64,000 bases of DNA from an uncultured Pelagibacteraceae bacterium (GTDB lineage Bacteria > Pseudomonadota > Alphaproteobacteria > Pelagibacterales > Pelagibacteraceae): contig CACAHE010000006.1 of NCBI GenBank assembly GCA_902532195.1, positions 1 to 64,000 of the forward strand, read 5' to 3'. The translations under genes and the position numbers were made by a program. This document shows, one piece after another, positions 1 through 8,876 of the stretch. Under the pieces are notes generated by a model. It ran no database searches and was not told where the DNA came from. It saw only the letters and a list, made by a program, of their open reading frames with translations. Numbering within the stretch: the first letter of the stretch is position 1; each line of letters starts with the position of its first letter.

Positions 1-354
1 ATGCTTTTTTATGATAAGGACGAAAAAATTCAAGTAAGATTAAAAGTGGAATGTACAGTTAATCATAAAAATGAAATAACAAAAGAATCTTGGAGTAAGA
101 CAGGTCATATAAGTAGAAAATGTTATTTAGTTGATAATGGTCCTGGAACCAAGTCTCCTACTCCAACATCTGGATTAAAACCTGAATTAGATAATTTTGA
201 ATTTACAATGAAACAAAGCGAGGAAGGTTATAAAAACTTTACTGTTATTCAATGTAAAATAAAAAGTATTGAGTGGCTTTACTTGGCAGCTAAAGGCCAT
301 AGAAGAGCTAGGTTTGAAATTGATACTAATAAAGAGCATTGGCTGGTTCCTTAA
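1..354 (+). CDS. PNPOx-like FMN-binding protein, C-terminal part (left-truncated by window)
   Basis: The reading frame is open from base 1, so the Met at position 1 is probably internal and the gene starts outside the window. The 117 visible residues end in WLYLAAKGHRRARFE...WLVP, which resembles the C-terminus of the pyridoxamine 5'-phosphate oxidase-like split-barrel flavoprotein family. Those proteins are usually near 190-220 residues, so about half is missing. Such proteins bind FMN and act as oxidases or reductases in the cytoplasm; the substrate cannot be told from this piece. A small membrane-protein gene follows 2 bp downstream on the same strand. Family assignment rests on the terminal motif only. 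Confidence 0.55.
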   Translation: MLFYDKDEKIQVRLKVECTVNHKNEITKESWSKTGHISRKCYLVDNGPGTKSPTPTSGLKPELDNFEFTMKQSEEGYKNFTVIQCKIKSIEWLYLAAKGHRRARFEIDTNKEHWLVP

Positions 355-356
355 GA

Positions 357-557
357 ATGATAAAATTTATTTTTTATCTATCCCTCATAATATTAGGTAT
401 GTTCGCAATGAGATTTGGGATAATTCAAATAAGACAATACAAACAAGGTAAAACTAAAATTAAAAAGAAATTTCTCGAACAAATTGCTTTTGGAATTTTT
501 TTTATAATAATTTTAGGATTAATTATTTATTCTATTAATGGCTTGCTTTTTAGTTAA
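357..557 (+). CDS. Small two-helix membrane protein
   Basis: A 66-residue protein of unknown function. The ORF track starts it at a TTG inside the upstream gene; the ATG at 357, two bases after the preceding stop, is the better start. It has one hydrophobic helix at about residues 3-22, a short basic loop (KQGKTKIKKK), and a second helix at about 42-62, so an inner-membrane hairpin is likely. It is probably co-transcribed with the flavoprotein upstream. Its stop overlaps the end of the convergent carbonic anhydrase gene by 4 bp. No family recognised. Confidence 0.6.
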   Translation: MIKFIFYLSLIILGMFAMRFGIIQIRQYKQGKTKIKKKFLEQIAFGIFFIIILGLIIYSINGLLFS

Positions 558-1066
558 AATATTGACTTTGAATATTTTTTCCAATTATTTTGATAATGAA
601 TTGCGTTCTCTTTAATTTGTTTTATCTCTTCTTCCGTAACTTTTCGGATAATTTTTCCAGGAGAGCCAACTACGAGTGAGCTATCTGGTATCTCTTTATT
701 TTCAGTTATAAGAGCTTTTGCACCTATAATGCAATTATTTCCAATTTTAACATTGTTTAAAATTACAGCCCCTATTCCAATTAAACTATTATCTCCAATA
801 GAACATCCGTGAAGCATAGCTAAGTGTCCAATAGTAACATTTTTTCCAACTTTTAATGGATAGCCTGGGTCTGTATGTAAAACACTTCCATCTTGGACAT
901 TAGAACCCTCGCCTATATGAATATTTTCAATATCTCCTCTTAGGGTTGCATTAAACCAAATACTTGAATTTTTTTCTAGAGTAACATCTCCAATAACAAC
1001 AGCATTCGGTGCTACCCAATTTTCACCTGAATTTTTTGGTTTTTTATTTTCCAAATCGTAAAACAT
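554..1066 (-). CDS. Gamma-carbonic anhydrase family protein (left-handed beta-helix)
   Basis: A 170-residue hexapeptide-repeat protein of the gamma-carbonic anhydrase/YrdA/PaaY family. Isoleucine- and valine-rich hexads run from about residue 18 to 135 and should fold as a left-handed beta-helix trimer. The three expected zinc-ligand histidines are visible at about H64 (LHTD), H81 (IGHL) and H86 (LHGC). A C-terminal helix follows. Known family activity is reversible CO2 hydration, though many bacterial members are weak or have other substrates. It is divergent from the redoxin gene across only 19 bp. Full family length; nothing looks broken. Confidence 0.9.
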   Translation of the reverse strand: MFYDLENKKPKNSGENWVAPNAVVIGDVTLEKNSSIWFNATLRGDIENIHIGEGSNVQDGSVLHTDPGYPLKVGKNVTIGHLAMLHGCSIGDNSLIGIGAVILNNVKIGNNCIIGAKALITENKEIPDSSLVVGSPGKIIRKVTEEEIKQIKENAIHYQNNWKKYSKSIF

Positions 1067-1072
1067 ATCCTA

Positions 1073-1078
1073 TATAAT
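1073..1078 (+). promoter_or_regulatory. Candidate -10 element, possibly giving a leaderless redoxin mRNA
   Basis: The 19 bp between two divergent genes contains a perfect TATAAT whose last base lies 7 bp before the redoxin ATG at 1086. If used, transcription would begin at or next to the start codon. No convincing -35 is present at the expected spacing, and no Shine-Dalgarno fits in the gap. Chance occurrence is quite possible in DNA this A+T rich. Confidence 0.3.
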
Positions 1079-1085
1079 ACCTAAC

Positions 1086-1643
1086 ATGTCGCTTACAAAA
1101 ACACCAATATGTGATTTTGGCAAGAAAGCTGAAAATTTCCAATTAAATTCAACTAGTAATAAAATTGTTTCTCTTAAAGATGTTAAGGGTGAAAATGGTA
1201 CATTAATAATGTTCATATGTAATCATTGCCCATATGTTAAAGCGGTAATTACAGAGATTGTTCAAGATTGTAAAAAGCTAGAGTCAAATGGGGTTAAGGC
1301 TGTAGCTATTTGCTCCAATGATGTAAAAAATTATCCTGAAGACTCTTTTGAGAACATGGTTAAATTTTCAAAAAATCATAACTTTAATTTTCCTTATCTT
1401 TTTGACGAAACTCAAGAAATTGCCAATAACTATGGTGCTGTGTGTACTCCTGATTTTTTTGGCTACAATAAAAACCTAGAATTACAATACAGAGGAAGAA
1501 TAAGAGAATTAAAAGATTTAAAACCTGTTGGTAGTGGTGATAGTGATTTGTATAAAGCAATGAAACAAATTACCGAGACTGGCAATGGTCCCAGGGAACA
1601 AATTCCAAGTATGGGCTGTAATATCAAGTGGATAAATAGTTAA
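1086..1643 (+). CDS. Thioredoxin-fold redoxin (AhpC/TSA-like)
   Basis: A 185-residue cytoplasmic redoxin. The active-site motif CNHCPYVK (Cys at about 45 and 48) follows a central strand (LIMFI), and PDFFGY matches the cis-proline region of the peroxiredoxin/TlpA-like thioredoxin fold. This CNHCPYV subgroup is widespread in bacteria and annotated as thioredoxin-family protein; its electron donor and target are not known. Unlike TlpA proteins it has no signal peptide or anchor. Its stop overlaps the ATG of the next glycosyltransferase by one base (TAATG), so the two are probably translationally coupled. Confidence 0.85.
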   Translation: MSLTKTPICDFGKKAENFQLNSTSNKIVSLKDVKGENGTLIMFICNHCPYVKAVITEIVQDCKKLESNGVKAVAICSNDVKNYPEDSFENMVKFSKNHNFNFPYLFDETQEIANNYGAVCTPDFFGYNKNLELQYRGRIRELKDLKPVGSGDSDLYKAMKQITETGNGPREQIPSMGCNIKWINS

Positions 1644-2728
1644 TGTATTTAATAGTCACAAGATCTTTTCCTCCAGAAGTTGGTGGCATGCAAAATTTAA
1701 TGTGGGGTTTGGCAAATTCAATTTCAAAATATAACTTAACTAAAGTATTTGCAGATTATCAAGAAAATCATAAAGAATTTGATAAAAAAGTTTCTTTTTC
1801 AATTGAAAGAATAAGTGGAGCAAAATTGTTTAGAAAATATAGAAAAGCTTACCTAGTAAATGATTTTATAAAACAAAATAAAAATATTAATTGCGTAATT
1901 GCTGATCATTGGAAAAGTATTGAATTAATAAAAACTAATAAAAAAAAAATTTGTCTTATTCATTCAAAAGAAATAAATCATGATAAAGGAACTAGGTTAA
2001 ATAAGAGAGTACTAAATGTCCTTAATAATGTTGACTGCGTAGTTTCAAATTCAGAATACACAAAAAATTTAGCTATAGAAAAAGGTGTAAAATCCGAAAA
2101 CATAAAAGTAATTAATCCTGGCATTTATCCTACTAAAGAGATTGATAAAAAATTTTTAGATGAAGCAGAAAAGCTTTTAGGCAATAAAAATCCTAGATTA
2201 ATTACAGTTTCAAGATTTGATAAACGAAAAAATCACGAAAAAATTATAATGGCCCTTAGAAATTTAAAACAATTGTATCCAAATATTGTTTATTCCTGTG
2301 TAGGTCAGGGAGATGAAGAAGAAAATATTAAAAAATTAGTAAAAGAATTGTTTTTAGAAAACCAAGTTTTATTCTTTAAAAATATTTCTCAAGATTTAAA
2401 AAATGCTTTAGTAGCAAAATCAAATTTATTTGTAATGCCATCTGTAATTTATAAAAAATCTGTTGAAGGTTTTGGTATTGCTTATGTGGAAGCTGCTCAA
2501 CATGGGATTCCTTCTATTGGAGGAAAAGATGGTGGTGCATCAGATGCTATTGTGGATAAAGAAACGGGTATTATCTGCGATGGAAATAATCTTGAAGATG
2601 TTTATTCAAGCATAGACTCAATTTTAAAGGACAGTTCATACAAAAAGTTTGGGGTAAAAGCTAAAGAGTATGCAAAAAAATTTGAGTGGGATAATACAAT
2701 AAAAGAATATTTAAAAATTTTATCTTAA
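1643..2728 (+). CDS. Glycosyltransferase family 4 (GT-B fold)
   Basis: A 361-residue retaining glycosyltransferase. The N-terminal RSFPPEVGGMQ glycine-rich loop and the C-terminal ESVE/EGFGIAYVEAA signature (about residues 270-285) are characteristic of GT4 enzymes that use nucleotide sugars. ITVSRFDKRKNHE begins the donor-binding Rossmann domain. It likely adds a sugar to a lipid-linked or cell-surface glycan at the cytoplasmic face of the inner membrane. The start overlaps the redoxin stop by 1 bp. It converges on tctA with an 11 bp gap. Donor and acceptor cannot be inferred. Confidence 0.88.
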   Translation: MYLIVTRSFPPEVGGMQNLMWGLANSISKYNLTKVFADYQENHKEFDKKVSFSIERISGAKLFRKYRKAYLVNDFIKQNKNINCVIADHWKSIELIKTNKKKICLIHSKEINHDKGTRLNKRVLNVLNNVDCVVSNSEYTKNLAIEKGVKSENIKVINPGIYPTKEIDKKFLDEAEKLLGNKNPRLITVSRFDKRKNHEKIIMALRNLKQLYPNIVYSCVGQGDEEENIKKLVKELFLENQVLFFKNISQDLKNALVAKSNLFVMPSVIYKKSVEGFGIAYVEAAQHGIPSIGGKDGGASDAIVDKETGIICDGNNLEDVYSSIDSILKDSSYKKFGVKAKEYAKKFEWDNTIKEYLKILS

Positions 2729-2739
2729 TTAAATTTTTT

Positions 2740-4233
2740 TCATTTTTTAAAACTTTTAAAAGCTTGCCAGCTTATTATTATTATTGTGAATGCTAGTATA
2801 ATTGCAGTTAATGGTCTATCCCATAAAAAGTTAAATGAACCATCGCTTATAAGTAATGATCTTCTTAAATTCTCCTCCATTAAACCTCCAAGCACAAATG
2901 CAAGTATAAGTGGGGGCATAGGAAAATTATAAAGTCTTAAAAAAGTTGCAACAACTGCAATTCCGATCATTAAAAAAATATCAAAATTATTAAATGACAT
3001 TAAATAAATTCCAGTAACTGAGAAAAATAAAATTAAAGGGATTAAAAAGTTTTTAGGTGTAGCAAGTACTCTTGCAATATAAGGAATAAGGGGAAGATTT
3101 AGAATTAATAATATGACCATTCCAATATACATTGACATGATAACTGACCAAAAAATTTCTGGATTAGTCATATAAAGTCTGGGTCCTGGTTGTATACCAA
3201 AACCTAAAAGTGCACCAAGCATAACAGCAGTTGTTCCACTTCCTGGTATTCCTAAGGTTAATAAAGGAACAAATGATCCAGAACAGGCTGCATTATTTGC
3301 TGTTTCTGGCGCTGCTAAACCATGAACACTTCCTTTACCAAACTTTTGTTTTTCCTCTTCATTTACATAATTTCTTTCCATTCCATATGCTAAAAATGAT
3401 GCAATGGTTGCTCCTGCACCTGGGAGAACACCTATTAAAAAACCTAAAACAGAAGATCTGGGAATAGCTTTTAGCATTTTGTTTCTCTCATCTTTATCTA
3501 AACTAATAGAGCCTAATTCAGAAAGAGAAATTTGTTCAGTTGCGCGGCTTGGATCTTTTCCTTTAAGAATAATTGTTAACGCCTCACTCATTGCAAAAGT
3601 TGCCATTACAATTAATACAAAGCTAATTCCGTCAGTTAAATTCATATTATTAAAAGTAAATCTTGTTATATCTGATAAAGAATCTTGTCCTACTGTTGCT
3701 AACATTAAACCAAGGATTACCATCATCATTGCTTTTAAGAATTGTCCTTTAGAAGAAAAAGCTGATACAGCAGTTAACCCTAACACCATTAAAGCAAAAT
3801 AATCTGGAGATCTAAAAGCCAAACTAATTTTTGATAAACTTGGTGCAGCAATTAATAAAAATATTGCAGAAATTGTTCCACCAGCAAAAGAACTATAAGC
3901 GGCGATTGCTAATGCCTTACCTGCTTTACCTTGTTGTGCCATTGGATAGCCATCAAAAGCTGTTGCTACAGTTCCAGGAACTCCTGGTGCATTAATTAAA
4001 ATAGATGAAGTTGAACCACCAAATACTGCGCCATAATAAACTCCTGCCATTAAAATTAAACCAGTTGATGGTTCAAAACCATAAGTTATTGGGATCATTA
4101 ATGCTATTGCAGTCATTGGTCCAAGACCAGGGAGCATTCCAATAATGGTTCCAAAAAAACATCCCATCATCACCATTAAAATATTTTTTAAACTTAAAGC
4201 AGTTTGCAAACCTATTAATATTCCTTCAATCAT
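2740..4233 (-). CDS. tctA: Tripartite tricarboxylate transporter large permease
   Basis: A 497-residue, highly hydrophobic protein with about 11-12 predicted membrane helices. Typical TctA glycine-rich segments are visible, including GMLPGLGPMTAIALM, LINAPGVPGT, FLIGVLPGAGATIASF and TLGIPGSGTTAVMLGA. TctA is the main transport subunit of the TTT family, which imports citrate or other carboxylates using an ion gradient and a periplasmic binding protein. It is the last gene of tctC-tctB-tctA; its start overlaps the tctB stop by 4 bp. The substrate is not predictable from the permease. Confidence 0.95.
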   Translation of the reverse strand: MIEGILIGLQTALSLKNILMVMMGCFFGTIIGMLPGLGPMTAIALMIPITYGFEPSTGLILMAGVYYGAVFGGSTSSILINAPGVPGTVATAFDGYPMAQQGKAGKALAIAAYSSFAGGTISAIFLLIAAPSLSKISLAFRSPDYFALMVLGLTAVSAFSSKGQFLKAMMMVILGLMLATVGQDSLSDITRFTFNNMNLTDGISFVLIVMATFAMSEALTIILKGKDPSRATEQISLSELGSISLDKDERNKMLKAIPRSSVLGFLIGVLPGAGATIASFLAYGMERNYVNEEEKQKFGKGSVHGLAAPETANNAACSGSFVPLLTLGIPGSGTTAVMLGALLGFGIQPGPRLYMTNPEIFWSVIMSMYIGMVILLILNLPLIPYIARVLATPKNFLIPLILFFSVTGIYLMSFNNFDIFLMIGIAVVATFLRLYNFPMPPLILAFVLGGLMEENLRRSLLISDGSFNFLWDRPLTAIILAFTIIIISWQAFKSFKK

Positions 4234-4700
4234 CCTATTATTCCTAACATTTTAAGAAGCGGATCCCTTAGATAAACATCCAAAATGCCGTGTAATAAAT
4301 ACATAAAGATAGCTACAAGTGGGAAAGATAAAATAAACATCCAAATCCATCTCCTTTCACCTAAAAAATAATATGAAAAAAATAAAAATAATGAAGTTGA
4401 TAAAAAGAAGCCTGCTTTTAATATTACAAATCCATATACAATAGTAATTATTACTAAATATAAGGAACTTTTATAATCTAAAACTTTGTGATTAACTATA
4501 GATGGATTTTTTTCTGGTAAAACTACATACAAAACTGACAAAAACATCCCAAGGTAAGCCAGAAAAGTTGGAAATGTTTTTGCATTAAATGGTGCATGCT
4601 CATCAAATGAAAATACTTGGATTTGATATGTTTGATAAAGATAAAATACTGATAAAATAAAAAAAAGCAGTGAGATAATTTTATCTGTACTAATTCTCAC
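4230..4700 (-). CDS. tctB: Tripartite tricarboxylate transporter small permease
   Basis: A 156-residue protein with four predicted membrane helices (about residues 8-25, 45-62, 80-105, 115-145), matching the small TctB subunit in size and topology. TctB is poorly conserved in sequence, so the call rests mainly on topology and its position between tctC and tctA. It starts 33 bp after tctC, separated by a short hairpin, and overlaps tctA by 4 bp (ATGA), which suggests coupled translation of the two membrane subunits. Confidence 0.88.
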   Translation of the reverse strand: MRISTDKIISLLFFILSVFYLYQTYQIQVFSFDEHAPFNAKTFPTFLAYLGMFLSVLYVVLPEKNPSIVNHKVLDYKSSLYLVIITIVYGFVILKAGFFLSTSLFLFFSYYFLGERRWIWMFILSFPLVAIFMYLLHGILDVYLRDPLLKMLGIIG

Positions 4701-4718
4701 TGCTTTTTTCCCAAATTA

Positions 4719-4737
4719 ATAATCCTAAAAGGATTAT
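4719..4737 (-). terminator. Hairpin at the tctC stop, before tctB
   Basis: A perfect 7-bp stem (ATAATCC/GGATTAT) with a 5-nt loop overlaps the tctC stop codon. It has no long U-run, so it is more likely an mRNA-stabilising or attenuating element than a full terminator. It is the weakest of four hairpins found immediately after solute-binding-protein genes in this window. Confidence 0.45.
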
Positions 4738-5708
4738 ATAACTCCTAATTTTTTCATAAGAGCTGTCATTTCTACAGTTTGTGTTTCTAAAAATTTAACA
4801 AACTTATCACCTGGATTATAAATATTTACCCAAGCGTTTCTTTTTCTAACAGCTTCCCATTCAGGTGTTTTTTGTACATCGCCAAGCATTTTTGCAATTT
4901 TATTTTTCATAGAATTGCTCATACCTGGAGGTCCAAAAAATCCTCTCCAGTTAACGAATTGAACATCGTAACCTTGTTCTTTTAATGTTGGAACTTCTGG
5001 AGCATCAGCTACTCTTTTAGGAGCGGTAATACCAATAATTCTTACTTGGTCTCTTGCACCCATAACTTCTCCCAATCCTGTTGAAAGAATTTGAGTTTCA
5101 CCTGATAACAATCCAGCTAGTGCTTTACCACCCGCATCATAAGGAACATATATAACTTTATTTGGGTCAGCTCCCGCTACTTGGAAAGCTAAAGCTCCAA
5201 TTAAATGGTCCATACTTCCTCTAACAGATCCGCCAGCCATTTTTACTGAACTTGGATCTTTTTTGTATGCATCTACAACATCTTTAAAGTTTTTAAATGG
5301 TGAGTTTTTAGCTACTGCTATTGCACCATAATCTCCAATAACTCCTGCGATTGGTACAACATCTTTATAAGAAAGAACACCATCACCTTTAACGTAACCT
5401 TTGTGTCTAGTTATTGATCTTAAAACCAATGGAGTTGATTGAACTAAAATCGTATCAGCTGGTTTATTGTTGATCATAAAAGCTAAAGCTTTTCCTCCTC
5501 CACCACCTGACATATTTTCAAAAGATGCACTTTTAAGCATTCCTGCTTTTGTTAAAGCTTCTCCAGTTCCTCTAGCGGTACCATCCCATCCACCACCAGC
5601 ACCACCACCAATTACAAAGTGTAATTTATCTATTGCAAATGAATTGGTTGCTGAAAGCAAAAGAATTGCTGAGAATAAAACTGAAAAAAAAGTTTTTAAT
5701 AGTTTCAT
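4734..5708 (-). CDS. tctC: Tripartite tricarboxylate transporter substrate-binding protein
   Basis: A 324-residue periplasmic binding protein. Residues 1-25 form a Sec signal peptide ending ATNSFA. The mature part carries TctC/Bug-family features: a glycine-rich GGGAGGGWDGTAR loop, a VYVPYDAGGKALAGLLSGE segment, and a C-terminal TLKEQGYDVQFVNWRGFFGPPG block. It captures a carboxylate in the periplasm and delivers it to TctAB. The leading gene of its operon, it is divergent from the AbrB-type permease over a 73-bp gap that should hold both promoters. Ligand unknown. Confidence 0.93.
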   Translation of the reverse strand: MKLLKTFFSVLFSAILLLSATNSFAIDKLHFVIGGGAGGGWDGTARGTGEALTKAGMLKSASFENMSGGGGGKALAFMINNKPADTILVQSTPLVLRSITRHKGYVKGDGVLSYKDVVPIAGVIGDYGAIAVAKNSPFKNFKDVVDAYKKDPSSVKMAGGSVRGSMDHLIGALAFQVAGADPNKVIYVPYDAGGKALAGLLSGETQILSTGLGEVMGARDQVRIIGITAPKRVADAPEVPTLKEQGYDVQFVNWRGFFGPPGMSNSMKNKIAKMLGDVQKTPEWEAVRKRNAWVNIYNPGDKFVKFLETQTVEMTALMKKLGVI

Positions 5709-5781
5709 TATTTCCTCTCTTTATTATTATTAATAGTTAATCATAAAATGCAAATTAGAACAACAACCATTAACTGAATAC

Positions 5782-6861
5782 ATGTCAAACGCGATTCCAT
5801 TGAATATAGAAAATTTAAAAGCACTATTTTCAAAAAACTTTCTTTTTGTCATATTAATTTCAATTCCAAGTGCAATTATTGCTGATTATTTAAATGTGCC
5901 TCTTGCATGGATGCTGGGACCCATGATCGTAATTTCAATAGCTGCACTAATGGGATTAAAAGTAGTAATGCCAAAACTAATGTTAAGTGGAATTTTAATA
6001 ATTCTAGGACTTTATATTGGTAATTACATAGATCAAAATTTAATTAACCAAATGATTAATTGGATTTGGACAAGTATAATTATGTTTTTTTATATTCTTG
6101 TCAGTATACTTGTTGTTTCAAAATATCTTCAGAAATTTTCAAATTACAAAGAAAATACATCTATTTTTTCAGCTGCACCTGGAGCACTTGGTCCACTATT
6201 AATATTGGCTGAATATGAAAAATCAGATCTATCTCATGTAGCAACGGCACACTTGATAAGATTAATAATTATAATTACTTTATTTCCTTTTATAATTGTT
6301 AGTTTTGCATCAACAGAACCTTTGGAAATAGAAAAATTTAATTACATAGATCAAAATCATTTTAATCTTATAATTTTATTAATTGGATCAATTATTTTAA
6401 TTTTATTATTTGAAAAAATTAAAATACCTGCCGCACTACTATCAGGAACACTTGTTGCAAGTGGTATTTTACAAATTACAGAAGTTGCAACTTATAAATT
6501 GCCAGATGAGTCAATTAATTTCTGTTTATTAATACTTGGTGCCTCTGTTGGTTGCAGATTTGCTGACAAAACTATAAAAGAAATTGCAAAAAATAGTTTT
6601 CATGGTTTGATTGCAACTTTTTTACTAGTGGTTTTAGGAATACTATCTGCATACATTGCTACATTTTTTGTTAATAATGATTTTTTAACTTTAGTGTTAT
6701 CATTTTGTCCAGGTGGTATTTATGAAGTTGCGGTAATAGCAATAGCATTTGATTTAGATCCTAACTTTGTTGCATTTCATCATATTATAAGATTGCTAAT
6801 AATATTGTTTCTTGTTCCTATAATTTTAAAATTTATTAATAAAACTAATTTAAAAAATTAG
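5782..6861 (+). CDS. AbrB-family membrane protein (putative permease)
   Basis: A 359-residue integral membrane protein with about 10 helices arranged as two related halves. WMLGPM near residue 45 and the PGALGPLLILAE and CPGGIYEVAVIA segments are characteristic of the AbrB/ammonia-monooxygenase-like family (PF05145), which despite its name is a membrane protein with a duplicated domain. The function is unproven; transport is the usual guess. Family members are often neighbours of tct operons, as here, where it is divergent from tctC. Its 3' end overlaps the convergent GT9 gene by 17 bp. Confidence 0.82.
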   Translation: MSNAIPLNIENLKALFSKNFLFVILISIPSAIIADYLNVPLAWMLGPMIVISIAALMGLKVVMPKLMLSGILIILGLYIGNYIDQNLINQMINWIWTSIIMFFYILVSILVVSKYLQKFSNYKENTSIFSAAPGALGPLLILAEYEKSDLSHVATAHLIRLIIIITLFPFIIVSFASTEPLEIEKFNYIDQNHFNLIILLIGSIILILLFEKIKIPAALLSGTLVASGILQITEVATYKLPDESINFCLLILGASVGCRFADKTIKEIAKNSFHGLIATFLLVVLGILSAYIATFFVNNDFLTLVLSFCPGGIYEVAVIAIAFDLDPNFVAFHHIIRLLIILFLVPIILKFINKTNLKN

Positions 6862-7786
6862 TTATTTTTTCTAGAACTTTTGATGCACTCAATTTTGATA
6901 AATCAGAAACTTGAATAACTTTAAAATTGTGTCTTTCTATACTTACTTTGAATGCAGTAGTATGTGATCCAAACAATGTAATACCTTTAACATTTAAATG
7001 AGCTGCCATATGTGCGGGTCCAGTATCATTCGCAACAACAAATGAACTTTCTTTTATTAAAGAAGCTAGTTGTGAAATATTTAAAGGTTTTTCATTATCT
7101 AATATAATTGTAGCATCAATTTTATTTGCATCTTCGATTTCATTTGGTCCTGGAGCAACAACAATTTTAAATTGTTCATTATACTTTTTTTTTATTAACG
7201 CAATGAGTTCATTATAATATGGCCATTTTTTTAAAGTTAAGTGTGGTGAGCAAAAAGGGAATAATATTATATATTTATCTAAATTAAATTTAGATTTTAT
7301 ATTTTTTATATCAATGCAGCTCCATGAGAAATCTGGAAACATAGTATTTTTTGTTTTAAGTCCAGAAGTTCTTAATTGATGATCAAATCTATCTAGAACT
7401 GGTTTTTTATCAAATTCTTCTTTTGTCTTATCTTGTGGTAACGTCGTTTCAGATGATGACCAAATGTTTAAATTAGAATTAGGAAATAATATTCTTTTAT
7501 AAAAAGATGTTCTTGAAGAATTTTGGAGATCATAAACTTTAATAAAATTTAATTTTTTTATTTTTCTCATAAGAGAGTAAAGATAGAATAAATTAAATCT
7601 TGAAAGCCTTTTATCTAATATAACATCAGTCAAATTTGGATTTTTCTTAAATAATTCATAATAAGGTTGAGTTGTTAATAAATATATACCTTGATCTTTA
7701 TGATTTTCAAAAATATCTTGAATTGCACCACTTGCTTGGGCTATATCTCCTAAGGAGCCATGTTTGATGATTAAAATATTAGACAT
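6845..7786 (-). CDS. Glycosyltransferase family 9 (heptosyltransferase-like)
   Basis: A 313-residue GT-B enzyme related to ADP-heptose:LPS heptosyltransferases. IIKHGSLGDIAQASGA at the N-terminus and NDTGPAHMAAHL near residue 260 are the two hallmark motifs of GT9. The ORF track begins at an upstream Met (7807), but the conserved N-terminus begins at MSNILIIKHGS, so 7786 is the better start. It probably adds a sugar to the lipopolysaccharide core at the inner membrane. It is divergent from the DUF6165 gene, which is often found with surface-glycan genes. Confidence 0.88.
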   Translation of the reverse strand: MSNILIIKHGSLGDIAQASGAIQDIFENHKDQGIYLLTTQPYYELFKKNPNLTDVILDKRLSRFNLFYLYSLMRKIKKLNFIKVYDLQNSSRTSFYKRILFPNSNLNIWSSSETTLPQDKTKEEFDKKPVLDRFDHQLRTSGLKTKNTMFPDFSWSCIDIKNIKSKFNLDKYIILFPFCSPHLTLKKWPYYNELIALIKKKYNEQFKIVVAPGPNEIEDANKIDATIILDNEKPLNISQLASLIKESSFVVANDTGPAHMAAHLNVKGITLFGSHTTAFKVSIERHNFKVIQVSDLSKLSASKVLEKITNFLN

Positions 7787-7818
7787 ATTTTTAACAACAT
7801 AACACACTATATAAAATT

Positions 7819-8208
7819 ATGAATAAAATTTTAGTTGAAGTATCTGTTGGTGAGCTTTTAGATAAAATTAGTATTTTAGAAATAAAAAAAGAAAAAATTA
7901 AAGATCTAGAAAAGCTTAAATTCATAAATGATGAATATAATGTTTTAAAAACAGAGCTTAAAAATAATATTAAGTTTGATGAAAAATTAAAAAAATTATT
8001 TACCTCATTAAAAGAAATTAATTCTAAATTATGGTTTATTGAGGACGACAAAAGAATGTGTGAAAAAAACTCTGATTTTGGTGACAAATTTATTAAAATT
8101 TCAAGAGAAGTACATTTTTTAAATGACGAAAGATCAAAAATTAAACTTGAGATAAATAATATGACAGGATCTAAAATTAAAGAAATAAAAGAATATACAA
8201 GCTATTGA
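7819..8208 (+). CDS. DUF6165 family protein
   Basis: A 129-residue, charged, largely alpha-helical protein. The N-terminal VSVGELLDKISILEIK and later LWFIEDD blocks resemble a conserved bacterial family that I recognise as DUF6165, found near glycosyltransferase and capsule genes. No catalytic motif is evident and there is no signal peptide or membrane helix. It sits divergently 32 bp from the GT9 gene and overlaps the convergent ABC permease gene by 7 bp. A role in glycan synthesis is suggested by context only. Confidence 0.65.
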   Translation: MNKILVEVSVGELLDKISILEIKKEKIKDLEKLKFINDEYNVLKTELKNNIKFDEKLKKLFTSLKEINSKLWFIEDDKRMCEKNSDFGDKFIKISREVHFLNDERSKIKLEINNMTGSKIKEIKEYTSY

Positions 8209-8876
8209 AAACTATATTTTTTTTCAAGATATTTTATAAAGCTGTGAATCACAAAAGTCATAAATAAGTAAATACTTCCAGCTACAATAAACACTTCTAT
8301 TGGTTTAAATGTTGTTGATATAATGTATTTAGCTACTCCAGTTAAATCCATTAGTGTAACAGTACTAGCTAAAGATGTTCCTTTAAGCATTAAAATAATT
8401 TCATTACCATAAGCTGGTAATGATTGTCTAATTGCAATTGGAATTTGAATTTTATAAAAAATTATCTTACTTGATATGCCTAAACTTTTTCCAGCTTCAA
8501 TAAAACCTGGTTTAATTGTTTGAAAGGCTGATCTAAGTATTTCAGAAGTATAAGCACCTGTATTTAATGAAAATGCTATAATTGCACACCAGTAAGGTTC
8601 CTTTAAAACTACCCAGAGAACTGTTGATCTTAGATATTCAATTTGTCCAAGACCGAAATAAATAATAAATATTTGTACTAATAAAGGTGTACCTCTAAAC
8701 AAATATGAATAACCATAAGCAAATTTATTTACAAAAATATTCTTATTTAATCTAAGTATTGCAAATATTAGGCCAATAAATAAACCAAAAAACAATGATA
8801 AAGATAATAGTTTCAGTGTTATTACTGTTGCGCTTAAAAGTTTGGGAATACTTGATGACATTAATTCTAGATCCAT
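8202..8876 (-). CDS. Polar amino-acid ABC transporter permease, HisM type
   Basis: A 224-residue inner-membrane permease with about five helices and a BPD_transp_1 fold. The N-terminal FRGTPLLVQIFIIYFG and the cytoplasmic EAGKSLGISSKIIFYKIQIP (EAA loop, about residues 140-160) are typical of the histidine/arginine/glutamine uptake family. Its start overlaps the stop of the partner permease by 1 bp (TGATG). It presumably dimerises with that partner. No ATPase gene is present in this cluster, so it must use one encoded elsewhere. Confidence 0.88.
   Translation of the reverse strand: MDLELMSSSIPKLLSATVITLKLLSLSLFFGLFIGLIFAILRLNKNIFVNKFAYGYSYLFRGTPLLVQIFIIYFGLGQIEYLRSTVLWVVLKEPYWCAIIAFSLNTGAYTSEILRSAFQTIKPGFIEAGKSLGISSKIIFYKIQIPIAIRQSLPAYGNEIILMLKGTSLASTVTLMDLTGVAKYIISTTFKPIEVFIVAGSIYLFMTFVIHSFIKYLEKKYSFQ

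Noticed and set aside
3404-3802. Plus-strand ORF of 132 residues inside tctA
   Set aside because: It is a shadow of the strongly supported tctA frame on the other strand; the translation has no domain features and low-complexity composition.
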